From assembly GCF_040358255.1 (NCBI RefSeq), contig NZ_CP132938.1:4278001-4342000 (forward strand): a stretch of DNA of 64,000 nucleotides, read 5' to 3'. This DNA comes from Tunturibacter gelidoferens. GTDB taxonomy: Bacteria; Acidobacteriota; Terriglobia; Terriglobales; Acidobacteriaceae. The notes under the pieces are model-generated. The model was not told the DNA's origin, made no database searches, and worked only from the letters and a program-made list of their open reading frames with translations. Every line of letters starts with the position of its first letter. Position 1 is the stretch's first letter. The position numbers and the translations under genes were made by a program. Of the stretch, positions 18,268 to 27,111 are shown one piece after another.

Positions 18268-19203
18268 CTAATTCTCGTACTTCGAAGACGGCAAAAGCTC
18301 TGCACTGTTCACCCACGCCGAATAGATCATGTCCCGCAGCTCCGTCGCTCCCGCCGCCAGCCTCTCTTCGGCAAACGCCTTCCCCTCCGACGTTCCCGCG
18401 CCAACAAACGCTCCCGCCTTCTCGAGTTGATACGTCTTCTCCACCAGCGAGTTCGTATGCCGCAGGTAAGCCATGTAGTCGGTAAACACATCCCCCAACA
18501 CCACCGGCTTCTCCGCAATCAATGGAGCCACCTCTCCCGGCTTCACATTCGCAGACACAAAAGTCGATTCGAACAGCGCATGAATCCTATGCTCCGTCGT
18601 ATATCCCTTCGGATTCGGCCCCGTCCATCCGTTGTACTGAATCGTCGTATGCAGCGGCTGCGAACCATCCGCCACATAATGCCCCAGCCACCCGGCCAGA
18701 AACACGATCTCACACTCCGAAGGCTTCGTATCCTTGTGGTCTTCTTTCAGCTTCCGATAGTCGCGCATAGCACTCTTCAACCGCTCCCACACCTCGACAG
18801 TTACATAAGGCTGCAACCCCACCTTCTCCGGCGTCAGTGCCAGATCCAGGTGAGACTTCTGTGCAAACTCGAGTGCGCGCACATAGTCATACCGCCGCCT
18901 TGGTAGCTCTCCAACCAGGTCCGCCCACTCCAGATCGATATAGTGTTCCGGGGAACCCGCCGCATTCAGCTCCGGCTCCAACGGCGACTTCCAACGGTCC
19001 GGCTCCGGCCCGTAGTATTCCAGCGCATCCAGCGCCTGCTTCGATCGCAAAAACTCAGGCACATCCGACGGCAGCGCCGCTCCCGCCAACCGGTTAATCA
19101 TCATGTGCCCGTCCCGCCCCCACGCCACACTCTGCTGAACCAGCATCACCGGCAACAAAGCGACTGCTGCCGCAACCCGAACCGAGCCCATCCATCTCTT
19201 CAT
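18268..19203 (-). CDS. Secreted S1/P1-type nuclease
   Basis: 311 residues. Signal peptide MKRWMGSVRVAAAVALLPVM..SVA, then the mature N-terminus WGRDGH (W28, H33), the trinuclear-zinc hallmark of the S1/P1 nuclease and phospholipase C superfamily. More zinc ligands appear in HYIDLEWAD and HYVADGSQPLHT. It should cut single-stranded nucleic acid outside the cytoplasm; a phospholipase activity cannot be excluded. Start ATG at 19203; the reading frame continues upstream through a type D repeat, which is not coding. Confidence 0.88.
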   Translation of the reverse strand: MKRWMGSVRVAAAVALLPVMLVQQSVAWGRDGHMMINRLAGAALPSDVPEFLRSKQALDALEYYGPEPDRWKSPLEPELNAAGSPEHYIDLEWADLVGELPRRRYDYVRALEFAQKSHLDLALTPEKVGLQPYVTVEVWERLKSAMRDYRKLKEDHKDTKPSECEIVFLAGWLGHYVADGSQPLHTTIQYNGWTGPNPKGYTTEHRIHALFESTFVSANVKPGEVAPLIAEKPVVLGDVFTDYMAYLRHTNSLVEKTYQLEKAGAFVGAGTSEGKAFAEERLAAGATELRDMIYSAWVNSAELLPSSKYEN

Positions 19204-19273
19204 GCAAAAAAGTATACGTGGCTCGCACCAACAAAAAATGAACGCGCCGAGCAACGCAAGGCCCGCAACTAAA

Positions 19274-19328
19274 GGTACACAAGTCACGAAGTGACCGCGT
19301 CGCGCGCAGCGAGCCGGCCGGCAGGCCA
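19274..19328 (+). repeat. Type D three-hairpin repeat, copy 2
   Basis: GTCAC-GAA-GTGAC, then TCGC-GCGCA-GCGA, then GGCC-GGCA-GGCC. Relative to copies 1, 3 and 4 the second and third stems are changed on both strands, keeping pairing. It ends two bases before the pncB stop codon on the opposite strand. Confidence 0.85.
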
Positions 19329-19330
19329 CC

Positions 19331-20635
19331 TCAAACCACAACCAACGCACCCTCCACAGCCACACTCCCAAACACTCGCCGATACCGCGCAATCTCCGCC
19401 GCCGGCCCGGTCGCCTTCCGCGCGTTGTCCGACAGCTTCACCGCCGGCCTCCCATCCACCGTCATCAGCTTGCAAACCAAACTCATCGGCTCAAGCACAG
19501 TCTCCCCCCTCGGATGGCACCCACGAAAATCATTCGTCAGCAACGTCCCCCAACCCGCGCTAAACCGTATCCGTCCATGAAAGTACTCATGCAGCCGCAG
19601 AATATCTTCTACATCCAACCCATCGGACGCGATCAGCCGCTTTTTCTTCGCATCTCTTCCCCTCTCCGTCAACCACGCGATGTACTCATCCCCCGCAACA
19701 AACGGATCTTTGCTGTCACATCGCTGCCCCGTCCAATCCGCCACCCAGTCCGGAGCTCCCTCCAAAAACTGCGTCGTACCAAACGTATCCGGCAACATAA
19801 TCAACAACTCGCCGCCATAGCTCTTCTGCCAAAGCTCCAGCACGCGATACTGCGAAGCATGCAACTGCTCATTATCCTTTGCAAGCGCCGCCATCGCCAT
19901 CGGCAGCTCATGCGCATTGGTCCCCATGGCTTCCAAATCATGCTTGTAGGCAAGAAAAGTATTCGAAGTTCCCGACAGACTAGCCCCCAAAGCCACCCGC
20001 ATCACCTGCACGACATACTCCTGCCACAAAAAACTATGCCGCCGCCTCGTTCCGAACTCCGAGATCCTCACCTCCGGTAGCCCCCGCAGCCGTTCGATCT
20101 TCTCCCAAAGCTTCGTCTTCGCCCTCGCGTACAAAACATCCAGCTCAAGCTCGCTCAGGGTGCTCAGCGCGGCCCGCGTCTTCATCTCGCTCACCAGCGC
20201 CAGCCCGTAGACCTCCCACATCGTCACCTCGGTCCACAGCCCTTCAAAGCACACCACAACCTGCCCATCCTGTTCCGTCACCGTGTAATCCGACAACCGA
20301 AAGTCCTTCTCCAGCCACTCCAGAAACGCCGGCTCGAAGATAGTCCGGGTCCCATAAAACGTATTTCCCGCCAGCCAGATAATCTCCGACCGTCGAAACC
20401 GAAGCCCCCGTACATGCTCCATCTGGTCCATCAGCATCGCCATCGGGATCTCCTCCGACAGCCGCACCGACACCGTTCTGTTTGTAACCTCCGAGGTAAC
20501 ATGAACCCTGGGAAAGTTCTTCCAGATAAACTGCAGCATCAGCAGCTTGTAAAAATCCGTATCCAGCAGCGATCGCACAATCGGATCCAGCTTCCAGTTA
20601 TGGTTATGGGCCCGTTCCGCAAAGTTGACGTTCAT
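19331..20635 (-). CDS. pncB: Nicotinate phosphoribosyltransferase
   Basis: 434 residues, PncB class. Converts nicotinate and PRPP to nicotinate mononucleotide in NAD salvage. Landmarks: SLLDTDFYKLLMLQFIWKNF near the N-terminus, EFGTRRRHSF, GTNAHELPMAM with the phosphorylatable His, SDGLDVEDI and GWGTLLTNDF. Start ATG at 20635; an upstream frame to 20728 adds 31 residues with no family match. Single gene; no other NAD gene is in the window. Confidence 0.93.
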   Translation of the reverse strand: MNVNFAERAHNHNWKLDPIVRSLLDTDFYKLLMLQFIWKNFPRVHVTSEVTNRTVSVRLSEEIPMAMLMDQMEHVRGLRFRRSEIIWLAGNTFYGTRTIFEPAFLEWLEKDFRLSDYTVTEQDGQVVVCFEGLWTEVTMWEVYGLALVSEMKTRAALSTLSELELDVLYARAKTKLWEKIERLRGLPEVRISEFGTRRRHSFLWQEYVVQVMRVALGASLSGTSNTFLAYKHDLEAMGTNAHELPMAMAALAKDNEQLHASQYRVLELWQKSYGGELLIMLPDTFGTTQFLEGAPDWVADWTGQRCDSKDPFVAGDEYIAWLTERGRDAKKKRLIASDGLDVEDILRLHEYFHGRIRFSAGWGTLLTNDFRGCHPRGETVLEPMSLVCKLMTVDGRPAVKLSDNARKATGPAAEIARYRRVFGSVAVEGALVVV

Positions 20636-20806
20636 TCCAACAGTCTCGCCTCCAACTCGGCTCAAAGCAACTCTCTTTCCACCGCCTTCTGTTGAGTCGA
20701 CAAGTGGCCCTGTACATCGAATCGGCAAAGGGTTGATGATGGTCTCGCAAACCCAGCGACAGACCCACGCAGTTGAAAGCCTCTAGACCTCAAAGGGAGC
20801 TAACCC

Positions 20807-22141
20807 GTGAAGCCCGAACCTCAGGCAACCTCTTCCCCCCGCATCTTCGCCGAACTGGCGGAGCGCGAGTGTCCAGAGTGCCCCTATCTGCGTATCTTCA
20901 AATCCACCGTCTACGTCCGCGACCACGAAAAGAGCCTCAAGTTCTACATCGACCAGCTCGGTTTCAGCATCGTCGCCGACGCCCGCTTCGACTTCGACGG
21001 CCGCTGGGTCGCCATCGCTCCTCCCGACGGCTCCGCCGTCCTAGCCCTCATCGCGCCCAAGCGGGGCTCCGAGAACTACAAGCTCATCGGCCGCAATACC
21101 CAAATCGGCTTCATCTCTGAGGACATCAACACCACCTACGAGCTTTGGCAAAGACGCGGCGTCCGATTCCACCACCCGCCCCAGCAGACCATCTTCGGAG
21201 CCACCGTCGCCGGCTTCTACGACATCGATGGCAACTCCTTCGAACTCCTCGGCTCCGACCAGATCAGCCGCGAGATCGAGCGCCAGCGCCGCGACGCCAC
21301 CGAGAAGATCGAGTCCGAGCGCCGCGCCGCGCAAGAGCTCGAGATCGCCAGACAGGTTCAAGCCCGTCTCTTTCCCCAGACACTACCCCCGCTTGAGACC
21401 CTCGACTACGCCGGCATTTGCATCCAGGCCCGCCACGTCGGCGGCGACTACTACGACTTTCTCTCGCTCGGTCACGGTCGCCTCGGTCTCGTCATCGGCG
21501 ACATCGCCGGCAAAGGCATCGCCGGCGCCCTCCTCATGGCAAACCTCCAGGCCAACCTCCGCAGCCAGTTCACCCTCGCCCGCGACGAGCCCCACAGCTT
21601 CCTGCAATCCGTCAACCGCCTCTTCTACCAAAACACCACCGACAGTGCCTACGCCACGGTCTTCTTCGCCGACTACGACGACAGTGCCCGCCTCCTCCGC
21701 TACGCTAACTGCGGCCACCTCTGCGCCATCCTTCTCCGCCACAATGGATCCATCGAACGCCTCCACTCCACCACCACTGTCCTCGGGCTCTTCGAAGAGT
21801 GGCACTCCCCCATCGTCGAATGCCAGCTCGCCGCAGGCGACCTCTTCACCCTCTACACCGACGGCGTAACCGAATCCTTCAACGAGTCCGAAGAGGAGTT
21901 TGGCGAAGACCGTCTGATCGCCGCCCTCCAGCGCAACTCCGATCTCCCGCCCCAGGCCCTTCTATCCGCCATCGTCGACGAGATAAAAATCTTCAGCCCC
22001 CACGAGCAGCACGACGACATCACACTCATCGTCGCAAAGTGCACTCCCGCCCGACTGAAACAGCAGCAGATCCCACCCGCCGTCCGAACGACAACCCTTT
22101 CGAAGAGTCGCTCCAAAGTACGAACCGCAAAACTCACATAA
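20807..22141 (+). CDS. VOC-domain / PP2C (SpoIIE) phosphatase fusion
   Basis: 444 residues. Residues about 26-140 form a glyoxalase/bleomycin-resistance (VOC) fold: FKSTVYVRDHEKSLKFYIDQ, GFYDIDGNSFELLG. A coiled coil (REIERQRRDATEKIESERR) links it to the RsbU signature EIARQVQARLFPQ and a SpoIIE phosphatase domain with GGDYYDFL, IGDIAGKG, YANCGHLCAILL, TLYTDGVTE and HDDITLIVAKC. The VOC part probably senses a small molecule or metal and gates the phosphatase. GTG start at 20807 with AAGGGAG upstream. Substrate is likely a STAS-type anti-anti-sigma factor, not found nearby. Confidence 0.87.
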   Translation: MKPEPQATSSPRIFAELAERECPECPYLRIFKSTVYVRDHEKSLKFYIDQLGFSIVADARFDFDGRWVAIAPPDGSAVLALIAPKRGSENYKLIGRNTQIGFISEDINTTYELWQRRGVRFHHPPQQTIFGATVAGFYDIDGNSFELLGSDQISREIERQRRDATEKIESERRAAQELEIARQVQARLFPQTLPPLETLDYAGICIQARHVGGDYYDFLSLGHGRLGLVIGDIAGKGIAGALLMANLQANLRSQFTLARDEPHSFLQSVNRLFYQNTTDSAYATVFFADYDDSARLLRYANCGHLCAILLRHNGSIERLHSTTTVLGLFEEWHSPIVECQLAAGDLFTLYTDGVTESFNESEEEFGEDRLIAALQRNSDLPPQALLSAIVDEIKIFSPHEQHDDITLIVAKCTPARLKQQQIPPAVRTTTLSKSRSKVRTAKLT

Positions 22142-22194
22142 ACCCGAGTTCCCCCAATCGGACCCTGTATCAGTCCGTGCCGCACCTATTTGTT

Positions 22195-22256
22195 GTCATT
22201 CAGCAGCGAAAGCGTTTGTTGTTATTCCGCAGCGAAAGCGAAGGAATCCGCTGTTC
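22195..22256 (+). repeat. Two tandem type A repeats, first incomplete
   Basis: GTCATTCAGCAGCGAAAGCG at 22195 followed at 22221 by GTTATTCCGCAGCGAAAGCG and AAGGAATCCGCTGTTC; stem ATTCC/GGAAT in the second copy only. Confidence 0.75.
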
Positions 22257-22367
22257 TAGTTGCTACTTACCGTTGCAACCACCCGCACCATGACATCTGT
22301 CACCCCACTTCCATGACGCAGAACACTGGCCGTAACGCAACCCGCACCGCACACTGAGGTAGTTCCA

Positions 22368-23306
22368 ATGGACCGCCCAAGGAGCCTCCTGATGACTACA
22401 TCCCGCACCGCTCTTCGCATCGTCGTCCTTCTCCTCCTCCTTGCCGGCGTCCTGCTGCTGCGAAAGCCTCTCTTCAGTCAGGCCATCACCGCCGCACCCA
22501 CGCGCTTCTCTGTCATCATCGAAGGCGTAGCCCCCGGCAAAGGCCCCGACGTCCTCCTCATCCCCGGCCTCGCCAGCTCCCGAGACGTCTACGCCGCCGA
22601 GGCCAGACTCCTCACCGCCACCTACCGCCTTCACCTCATCCAACTGGCAGGCTTCGCCGGAGAGCCCGCCGGCCCCAACGCCACCGGCCCCATCTTCGCC
22701 CCTGTAGTCGAGCAGCTCCACCAGTACATCGTCGTCAACCACCTCCAGCCGATCCCCGTCATCGGCCACTCCATGGGCGGCCTTCTCGCACTCATGCTCG
22801 CCCAGGCCCACCCCGAAGACGTCAGCAAGCTCCTCATCATCGACACCCTCCCCTTCTACGGTCTCGTCTTCAACCCTTCCGCCACCGTCGAAAGCGTCGC
22901 GTCGCAGGCCAAAGCCACGCACGATCAGTTCCTCGCCCTGCCCAACGACCAGTTCGCCGCATCAGCCCCCTCCTACACCAACCGCCTCGTCAAAGATCCC
23001 GAAGGGCAGCGCCAGGTCACGGCCTCTTCCATCTCCTCCGACCGCACCGTCTTCGCCAACGCCATGCTCGAAGACCTCGCCACCGACCTCCGACCCCAGC
23101 TCGCCACCATCAAAACCCCGATGACCCTTCTCTATCCCCATGAAACCGCAGAAGGCCCAGCCGAGCAGGTCACCGCCCTCTACACCACCGCCTACGCCGC
23201 CAAGCCCAACCTGAAGATCATCCGCATCGACGACTCCCGCCACTTCATCATGTACGACCAGCCCATCGCCTTCGACAAAGCCGTCCAAACCTTCCTCAAA
23301 CCCTAA
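22368..23306 (+). CDS. Exported alpha/beta hydrolase
   Basis: 312 residues. A signal peptide or signal anchor (ALRIVVLLLLLAGVLLL) precedes an alpha/beta hydrolase domain. Nucleophile elbow GHSMGG (Ser near 137), a Pro-Gly loop in LLIPGLASSRDVY, and a late His in DDSRHFIMYD that can complete the triad. Likely an esterase or lipase-like enzyme in the periplasm; substrate unknown. A second ATG at 22392 just before the hydrophobic segment is an alternative start. Single gene, followed by a type D repeat. Confidence 0.85.
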   Translation: MDRPRSLLMTTSRTALRIVVLLLLLAGVLLLRKPLFSQAITAAPTRFSVIIEGVAPGKGPDVLLIPGLASSRDVYAAEARLLTATYRLHLIQLAGFAGEPAGPNATGPIFAPVVEQLHQYIVVNHLQPIPVIGHSMGGLLALMLAQAHPEDVSKLLIIDTLPFYGLVFNPSATVESVASQAKATHDQFLALPNDQFAASAPSYTNRLVKDPEGQRQVTASSISSDRTVFANAMLEDLATDLRPQLATIKTPMTLLYPHETAEGPAEQVTALYTTAYAAKPNLKIIRIDDSRHFIMYDQPIAFDKAVQTFLKP

Positions 23307-23358
23307 AAATCTCCCCTCCGACCAAAGGGAGGCCCCAGCGGCCCATCCCACCCAGACC

Positions 23359-23413
23359 GGTACACAAGTCACGAAGTGACCGCTCTCCGCGCAGGAGGCC
23401 CGTCCGGCAGGAC
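23359..23413 (+). repeat. Type D three-hairpin repeat, copy 3
   Basis: GTCAC-GAA-GTGAC, CTCC-GCGCA-GGAG and GTCC-GGCA-GGAC. It is preceded by a CGACCAAAGGGAGG string resembling the CGACCAACGGGAGG strings ahead of copies 1 and 4. Confidence 0.85.
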
Positions 23414-23485
23414 ACCAGCATCTCATACAAAATTCACACAAAAACCCGCGTCAGTACTGGCTAAAGTTGATATCCTGTAAAGGCC

Positions 23486-24553
23486 ATGCCTACAAAAAAA
23501 GAACTCCTCGACCGCCCCATCCAGCACCTCGACATCAAGCAACACAATGTCGTGCCCCTCGTCGACGCGATGGCCCACATGGCCTACAGCTCGCGCGACA
23601 CCTACCGCGCCGCGTCCATCTACGACATGATGCTGCGCGACACCGACTGTGGCGTCATCCTCTGCATCGCAGGCTCCATGATCTCTGCCGGCCTCAAGCA
23701 GATCTTCATCGACATGATCCGCAACAACATGGTCGATGCCATCGTCTCCACCGGCGCCAACATCGTCGATCAGGACTTCTTCGAAGCTCTCGGATTCAAG
23801 CACTACATCGCCGACGACCAGTACAAGTACGGCAATGAAGACGCCGTCCTCCGCGAGCTCGCCATCGACCGCATCTACGACACCTTCATCGACGAGGACG
23901 AGCTCCGCATCTGCGACGAGGTCACCCACCAGATCACCAACTCCCTCGAGCCCCGCCCCCACAGCTCCCGCGAGTTCATCCGCGAGATGGGCGCCTACCT
24001 CCAGCGCGAAGGCAAGACCCCGCAGGCCGGTGGCGTTGACTCCGTCATCCTTGCCGCATACGAGAAGAACGTCCCCATCTTCGTTCCGGCCTTCTCCGAC
24101 TGCTCCGCCGGCTTCGGCTTCGTAGCCCACCAGCACGCACGCCAGGGCAAGCCCATGGTCTCCATCGACTCCGCCAAGGACTTCTACGAACTGACCCAGC
24201 TGAAGATCGCCAATCCCTCCACCGGTCTTCTCATGCTCGGAGGCGGAACCCCCAAGAACTTCGCGCAGGACATCGTCGTCTCCGCCGAAATCCTCGGCGT
24301 AGACGCTCCCATGCACAAGTACGCCATTCAGATCACCGTAGCCGATGCCCGCGACGGCGCCCTCTCCGGTTCCACCCTCAAAGAGGCCTCCAGCTGGGGC
24401 AAAGTCGACCTCACCTACGAGCAGATGGTCTACTCCGAGGCCACCCTCGCTCTCCCCCTGATTACCGGTTATGCCTTCCACAAGAACGCCCACTCTTCCC
24501 GAAAAGGGAAAAAATGGACCAGCATTCTCGATCAGGTTGCCGTAACCGCCTAA
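23486..24553 (+). CDS. Deoxyhypusine-synthase-like enzyme
   Basis: 355 residues, the DHS family: NAD-dependent transfer of the aminobutyl group of spermidine. Core strings are DCGVILCIAGSMISAGLKQ, VDAIVSTGANIVDQD, FVPAFSDCSAGFG, LGGGTPKNF and SGSTLKEASSWGKVD; the Lys in WGKV aligns with the catalytic Lys of DHS. Bacteria lack eIF5A, so bacterial members are thought to act in polyamine synthesis (homospermidine-like products) rather than protein modification. Monocistronic with a good terminator downstream. Confidence 0.88.
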   Translation: MPTKKELLDRPIQHLDIKQHNVVPLVDAMAHMAYSSRDTYRAASIYDMMLRDTDCGVILCIAGSMISAGLKQIFIDMIRNNMVDAIVSTGANIVDQDFFEALGFKHYIADDQYKYGNEDAVLRELAIDRIYDTFIDEDELRICDEVTHQITNSLEPRPHSSREFIREMGAYLQREGKTPQAGGVDSVILAAYEKNVPIFVPAFSDCSAGFGFVAHQHARQGKPMVSIDSAKDFYELTQLKIANPSTGLLMLGGGTPKNFAQDIVVSAEILGVDAPMHKYAIQITVADARDGALSGSTLKEASSWGKVDLTYEQMVYSEATLALPLITGYAFHKNAHSSRKGKKWTSILDQVAVTA

Positions 24554-24569
24554 ACCCGATAAAACCCAA

Positions 24570-24608
24570 TGAAAGCCGCCTTTTCCCCGTGAAAAAGCGG
24601 CTTTTTTA
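24570..24608 (+). terminator. Intrinsic terminator after the DHS-like gene
   Basis: Stem AAAGCCGC (24572-24579) with GCGGCTTT (24597-24604) and a run of six T. The loop carries its own A/T complement (TTTTCCCCGTGAAAAA). Confidence 0.92.
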
Positions 24609-24872
24609 GGTCAATTCTCGACCTAAGTGCTTTGTCTCCAATGTTGTCATCTCTGATAACCCACCGACGTGTTATTCCCACTACAACTTACTTTCTGTCA
24701 TTCTCAGCGTGAAATCAGAATTTTTACGCTGACAGATAGGGGTTCCTGAAATCTCCAGCCGAGCCCCCCATCCGAACTGCGCTTTAACACGTACGTGCTA
24801 TAAAGCTTCCAACGGTTACCAAATAAAGTTACCGACAAGTAGCATAAGAGTTACCATAGGTCACCGGCAAAA
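24609..24872. promoter_or_regulatory. Promoter region of the hybrid kinase with several symmetrical sites
   Basis: AT-richer than its surroundings. Seen: a bulged hairpin (CAGCGT near 24711 with ACGCTG near 24733), a perfect 10-bp palindrome CACGTACGTG (24788-24797) inside TTTA...TAAA, and GTTACC at 24815, 24828 and 24850 plus GTCACC at 24860. The sites end seven bases before the kinase start codon. Which factor binds is unknown; the repeated hexamers suggest a cooperative operator (inference). Confidence 0.5.
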
Positions 24873-26576
24873 ATGCACATTCTTCCTCTACTTGGCTATC
24901 TCTCGCTCCTGACAACCTCCGCAGTTTTGCTTGTCGCCTTTTTGCGCGTCCAACGTAGCTGCCGTGAGATGACCGACCAGCTGAACCAGGCCCGGGAGCA
25001 GCAACACCAGCACACCCTTCAACTCACGCATCGCTCCGAGCTCGACACTCTCAAAGACGAGTTCATCTCCACCGTCTCGCACGAGCTCCGCACTCCCCTC
25101 ACCAGCATTCGCGGCGCACTCGGCCTTCTCTCCTCCGGCATCATCGGCGACGTCGATGCCAAAGCCCTCAACCTGCTCCGCATCGCCGTCACCAACACCG
25201 ACCGACTCATCCGCCTCATCAACGACATCCTCGACCTCGAGCGCATGGAGTCCGGCCGCGCTCCCCTGCAGATTCGCCGCTGCTCCTTGCGCGACCTCGC
25301 CCAGCAGGCCATCGACACCATGACCGCCATGGCCGACGCCAACACTGTCCATCTCGCGCTCGAGCCCTCCACCGTCGCCCAGGCCGCCTATCCCGAAGCT
25401 CTCTTCTTCGACGGCGACGCCGACCGTATCCTCCAGGTCCTCACCAATCTCCTCTCGAACGCCATTAAGTTCTCCCCCGCCGCCTCCACCGTTCGCATCC
25501 ACACCGAAGCCGCCTCCGACTCCATCCTCCTCAAGGTCGTCGACGAAGGCCGCGGCATCCCCGCCGACAAACTCGACACCATCTTCGACCGCTTCCAGCA
25601 GATCGAACCCTCCGACGCCCGCCAGAAGGGCGGCACCGGCCTCGGTCTCGCCATCTGCCGCAGCATCGTCCAGCAGCATAGCGGCTCCATCTGGGCCCAG
25701 CGCAACCTCGGCCCCGGCACCACGCTCTACATGATGCTTCCCCGCACCACCCGCGCCACCGACGTCGCCGTCCCCTCCCAGCTTCCCCCGCGCGGCGAAG
25801 GCGCCATCCTGGTCTGCGACGACGACGCAGGCATCCGCACCGTAGTCTCCGAGCACCTCACCCGCCAAGGCTACACCGTCGTCGAAGCCAGCTCCGGCGA
25901 ACAGGCCCTCGTCCTCGCCGCCGAGCATCACGTCGAAGCCATCCTCCTCGATCTCTATATGCCCGGCCTCAGCGGATGGGAGACCCTGCAGCGTCTCCGC
26001 AATAACCCCATCACCGCCAACATCCCTGTCGTCGTGCTCAGCGTTCTCTCCTCTACTCTCCGTCCCCAACTCACCGGCGACGCACAGGGCTGGGTCCAGA
26101 AACCCTTCAACGAAAATCTCCTCTTCGCCGAACTAGGCCGCGTCCTGCATCAGGGCGAAGGCCCCGCCTACGTCCTCCTCGTCGAAGATGACGAGGACCT
26201 CGCCAGCGTCCTCACCGCCAGCTTCCATGACGCCGCGGTCCACGTCGATCACGCCGCCACGCGCCAGCAGGCCATTCGCCAGTGCATCACTCGCCCGCCA
26301 GACCTTCTCATCCTCGATCTCACCCTCCCGGACGGCGACGGCTTCTCCCTCGTCGAGTGGCTCCGCCAGCAACCCACCCTGCGCACCATGCCGCTGGTGG
26401 TCTACTCCGGCCGCGAGATGTCTGAGACCGAGATGGCCAAGCTCCGCCTCGGTCCCACCGAGTTCCTCACCAAGGCCAAGGTTCAGCCGCAGGAGGTCGA
26501 AGAACTCGTCCTCTCCATGGTCCACCGTCTCCGCACCAAATTCTCCGACCTCGCCGCCGCAGGCCCCGCAGCCTAA
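24873..26576 (+). CDS. Hybrid histidine kinase with two receiver domains
   Basis: 567 residues. One N-terminal membrane segment (LLGYLSLLTTSAVLLVAFL), a coiled coil, HisKA with SHELRTPLTS (His70), HATPase with NLLSNAIKFSP, DEGRGIP and GGTGLGLAI, then receiver 1 (VCDDDAG, Asp360 in LDLYMPG, Lys in QKPF) and receiver 2 (VEDDED, Asp482 in LDLTLPDGDG). No periplasmic loop is present, so sensing is cytosolic or by a partner. A separate response regulator and an Hpt protein follow in the same direction, giving the parts of a multistep phosphorelay. Confidence 0.92.
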   Translation: MHILPLLGYLSLLTTSAVLLVAFLRVQRSCREMTDQLNQAREQQHQHTLQLTHRSELDTLKDEFISTVSHELRTPLTSIRGALGLLSSGIIGDVDAKALNLLRIAVTNTDRLIRLINDILDLERMESGRAPLQIRRCSLRDLAQQAIDTMTAMADANTVHLALEPSTVAQAAYPEALFFDGDADRILQVLTNLLSNAIKFSPAASTVRIHTEAASDSILLKVVDEGRGIPADKLDTIFDRFQQIEPSDARQKGGTGLGLAICRSIVQQHSGSIWAQRNLGPGTTLYMMLPRTTRATDVAVPSQLPPRGEGAILVCDDDAGIRTVVSEHLTRQGYTVVEASSGEQALVLAAEHHVEAILLDLYMPGLSGWETLQRLRNNPITANIPVVVLSVLSSTLRPQLTGDAQGWVQKPFNENLLFAELGRVLHQGEGPAYVLLVEDDEDLASVLTASFHDAAVHVDHAATRQQAIRQCITRPPDLLILDLTLPDGDGFSLVEWLRQQPTLRTMPLVVYSGREMSETEMAKLRLGPTEFLTKAKVQPQEVEELVLSMVHRLRTKFSDLAAAGPAA

Positions 26577-27111
26577 CGAAACTCCTCGAGCTGTGGCACC
26601 AAACGAAATTATTGTCATTCTGCCATGAGCCCGCCGAAGGCTGGAAAGAACCCGCATTTCGCCTTTGTTGTTGTCTGTTCTTATTTCATCCTTCCTATAA
26701 GAAGCGTCATCTCGACCGAAACAGCAGACAGTTTCATCATCTACTGCGCAATGGAGAGACCCGCATTTCCCCTTTGTTGTTGTCTGTTCTTATTTCATCC
26801 TTCCTATAAGAAGCGTCATCTCGACCGAAACAGCAGACAGTTTCATCGTCTACTGCGCAATGGAGAGACCCGCATTTCCCCTTTGTTGTTGTCTGTTCTT
26901 ATTTCATCCTCCCTACAAAGAAGTGTCATCTCGACCGAAACAGCAGACAGTTTCATCGTCTGCTGTGCAGTGGAGAGACCCCCGCATTTCGCCTTTGTTG
27001 TTGCTTGTTTTTTTCTCTTATCCAACTCCAGGCAGCCTACCCACCCATTCGCAAGCGAAGCCACTAAGACAACTCCACCAACTCGCGCCGCATGAGAGAA
27101 TAAACTCGCTC
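26577..27111. other. Repeat-filled gap between kinase and response regulator
   Basis: Holds a degenerate type A string near 26613 and the 109-bp tandem repeat described separately. Open frames run through it because the unit lacks stops in some frames, but they have no protein-like features. Confidence 0.75.
26651..27010 (+). repeat. Tandem repeat of about 109 bp, 3.3 copies, each carrying a type B hairpin
   Basis: Units begin with CCCGCATTT at 26651, 26760, 26869 and 26981 (periods 109, 109 and 112). Each unit contains TTTGTTGTTGTCTGTTCTTA and a type B repeat (26705, 26814, 26924). In the last unit the stem AGCAGAC/GTCTGCT is perfect; in the first two it has a mismatch. Confidence 0.92.

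Noticed and set aside
19204..19392. 63-residue N-terminal extension of the S1/P1 nuclease
   Set aside because: The extension is translation of a type D repeat; the ATG at 19203 is directly followed by a proper signal peptide.
23423..24493. 356-residue open frame antisense to the deoxyhypusine-synthase-like gene
   Set aside because: Val/Gly/Asp-rich shadow frame; no ribosome site or family motif.
24888..26069. 393-residue open frame antisense to the hybrid kinase
   Set aside because: Gly/Asp/Glu-rich translation typical of antisense frames in GC-rich DNA; sense strand encodes intact kinase motifs.
26651..27010. CRISPR-like array
   Set aside because: Repeats are directly adjacent 109-bp units without unique spacers, and no cas genes are nearby.
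26625..27095. 156-residue frame across the tandem repeats with CCCLFLFHPSYKKR repeats
   Set aside because: It is translation of the 109-bp noncoding array; hydrophobic Cys/Phe strings come from the TTTGTTGTTGTCTG tract, and no ribosome site or signal structure is present.
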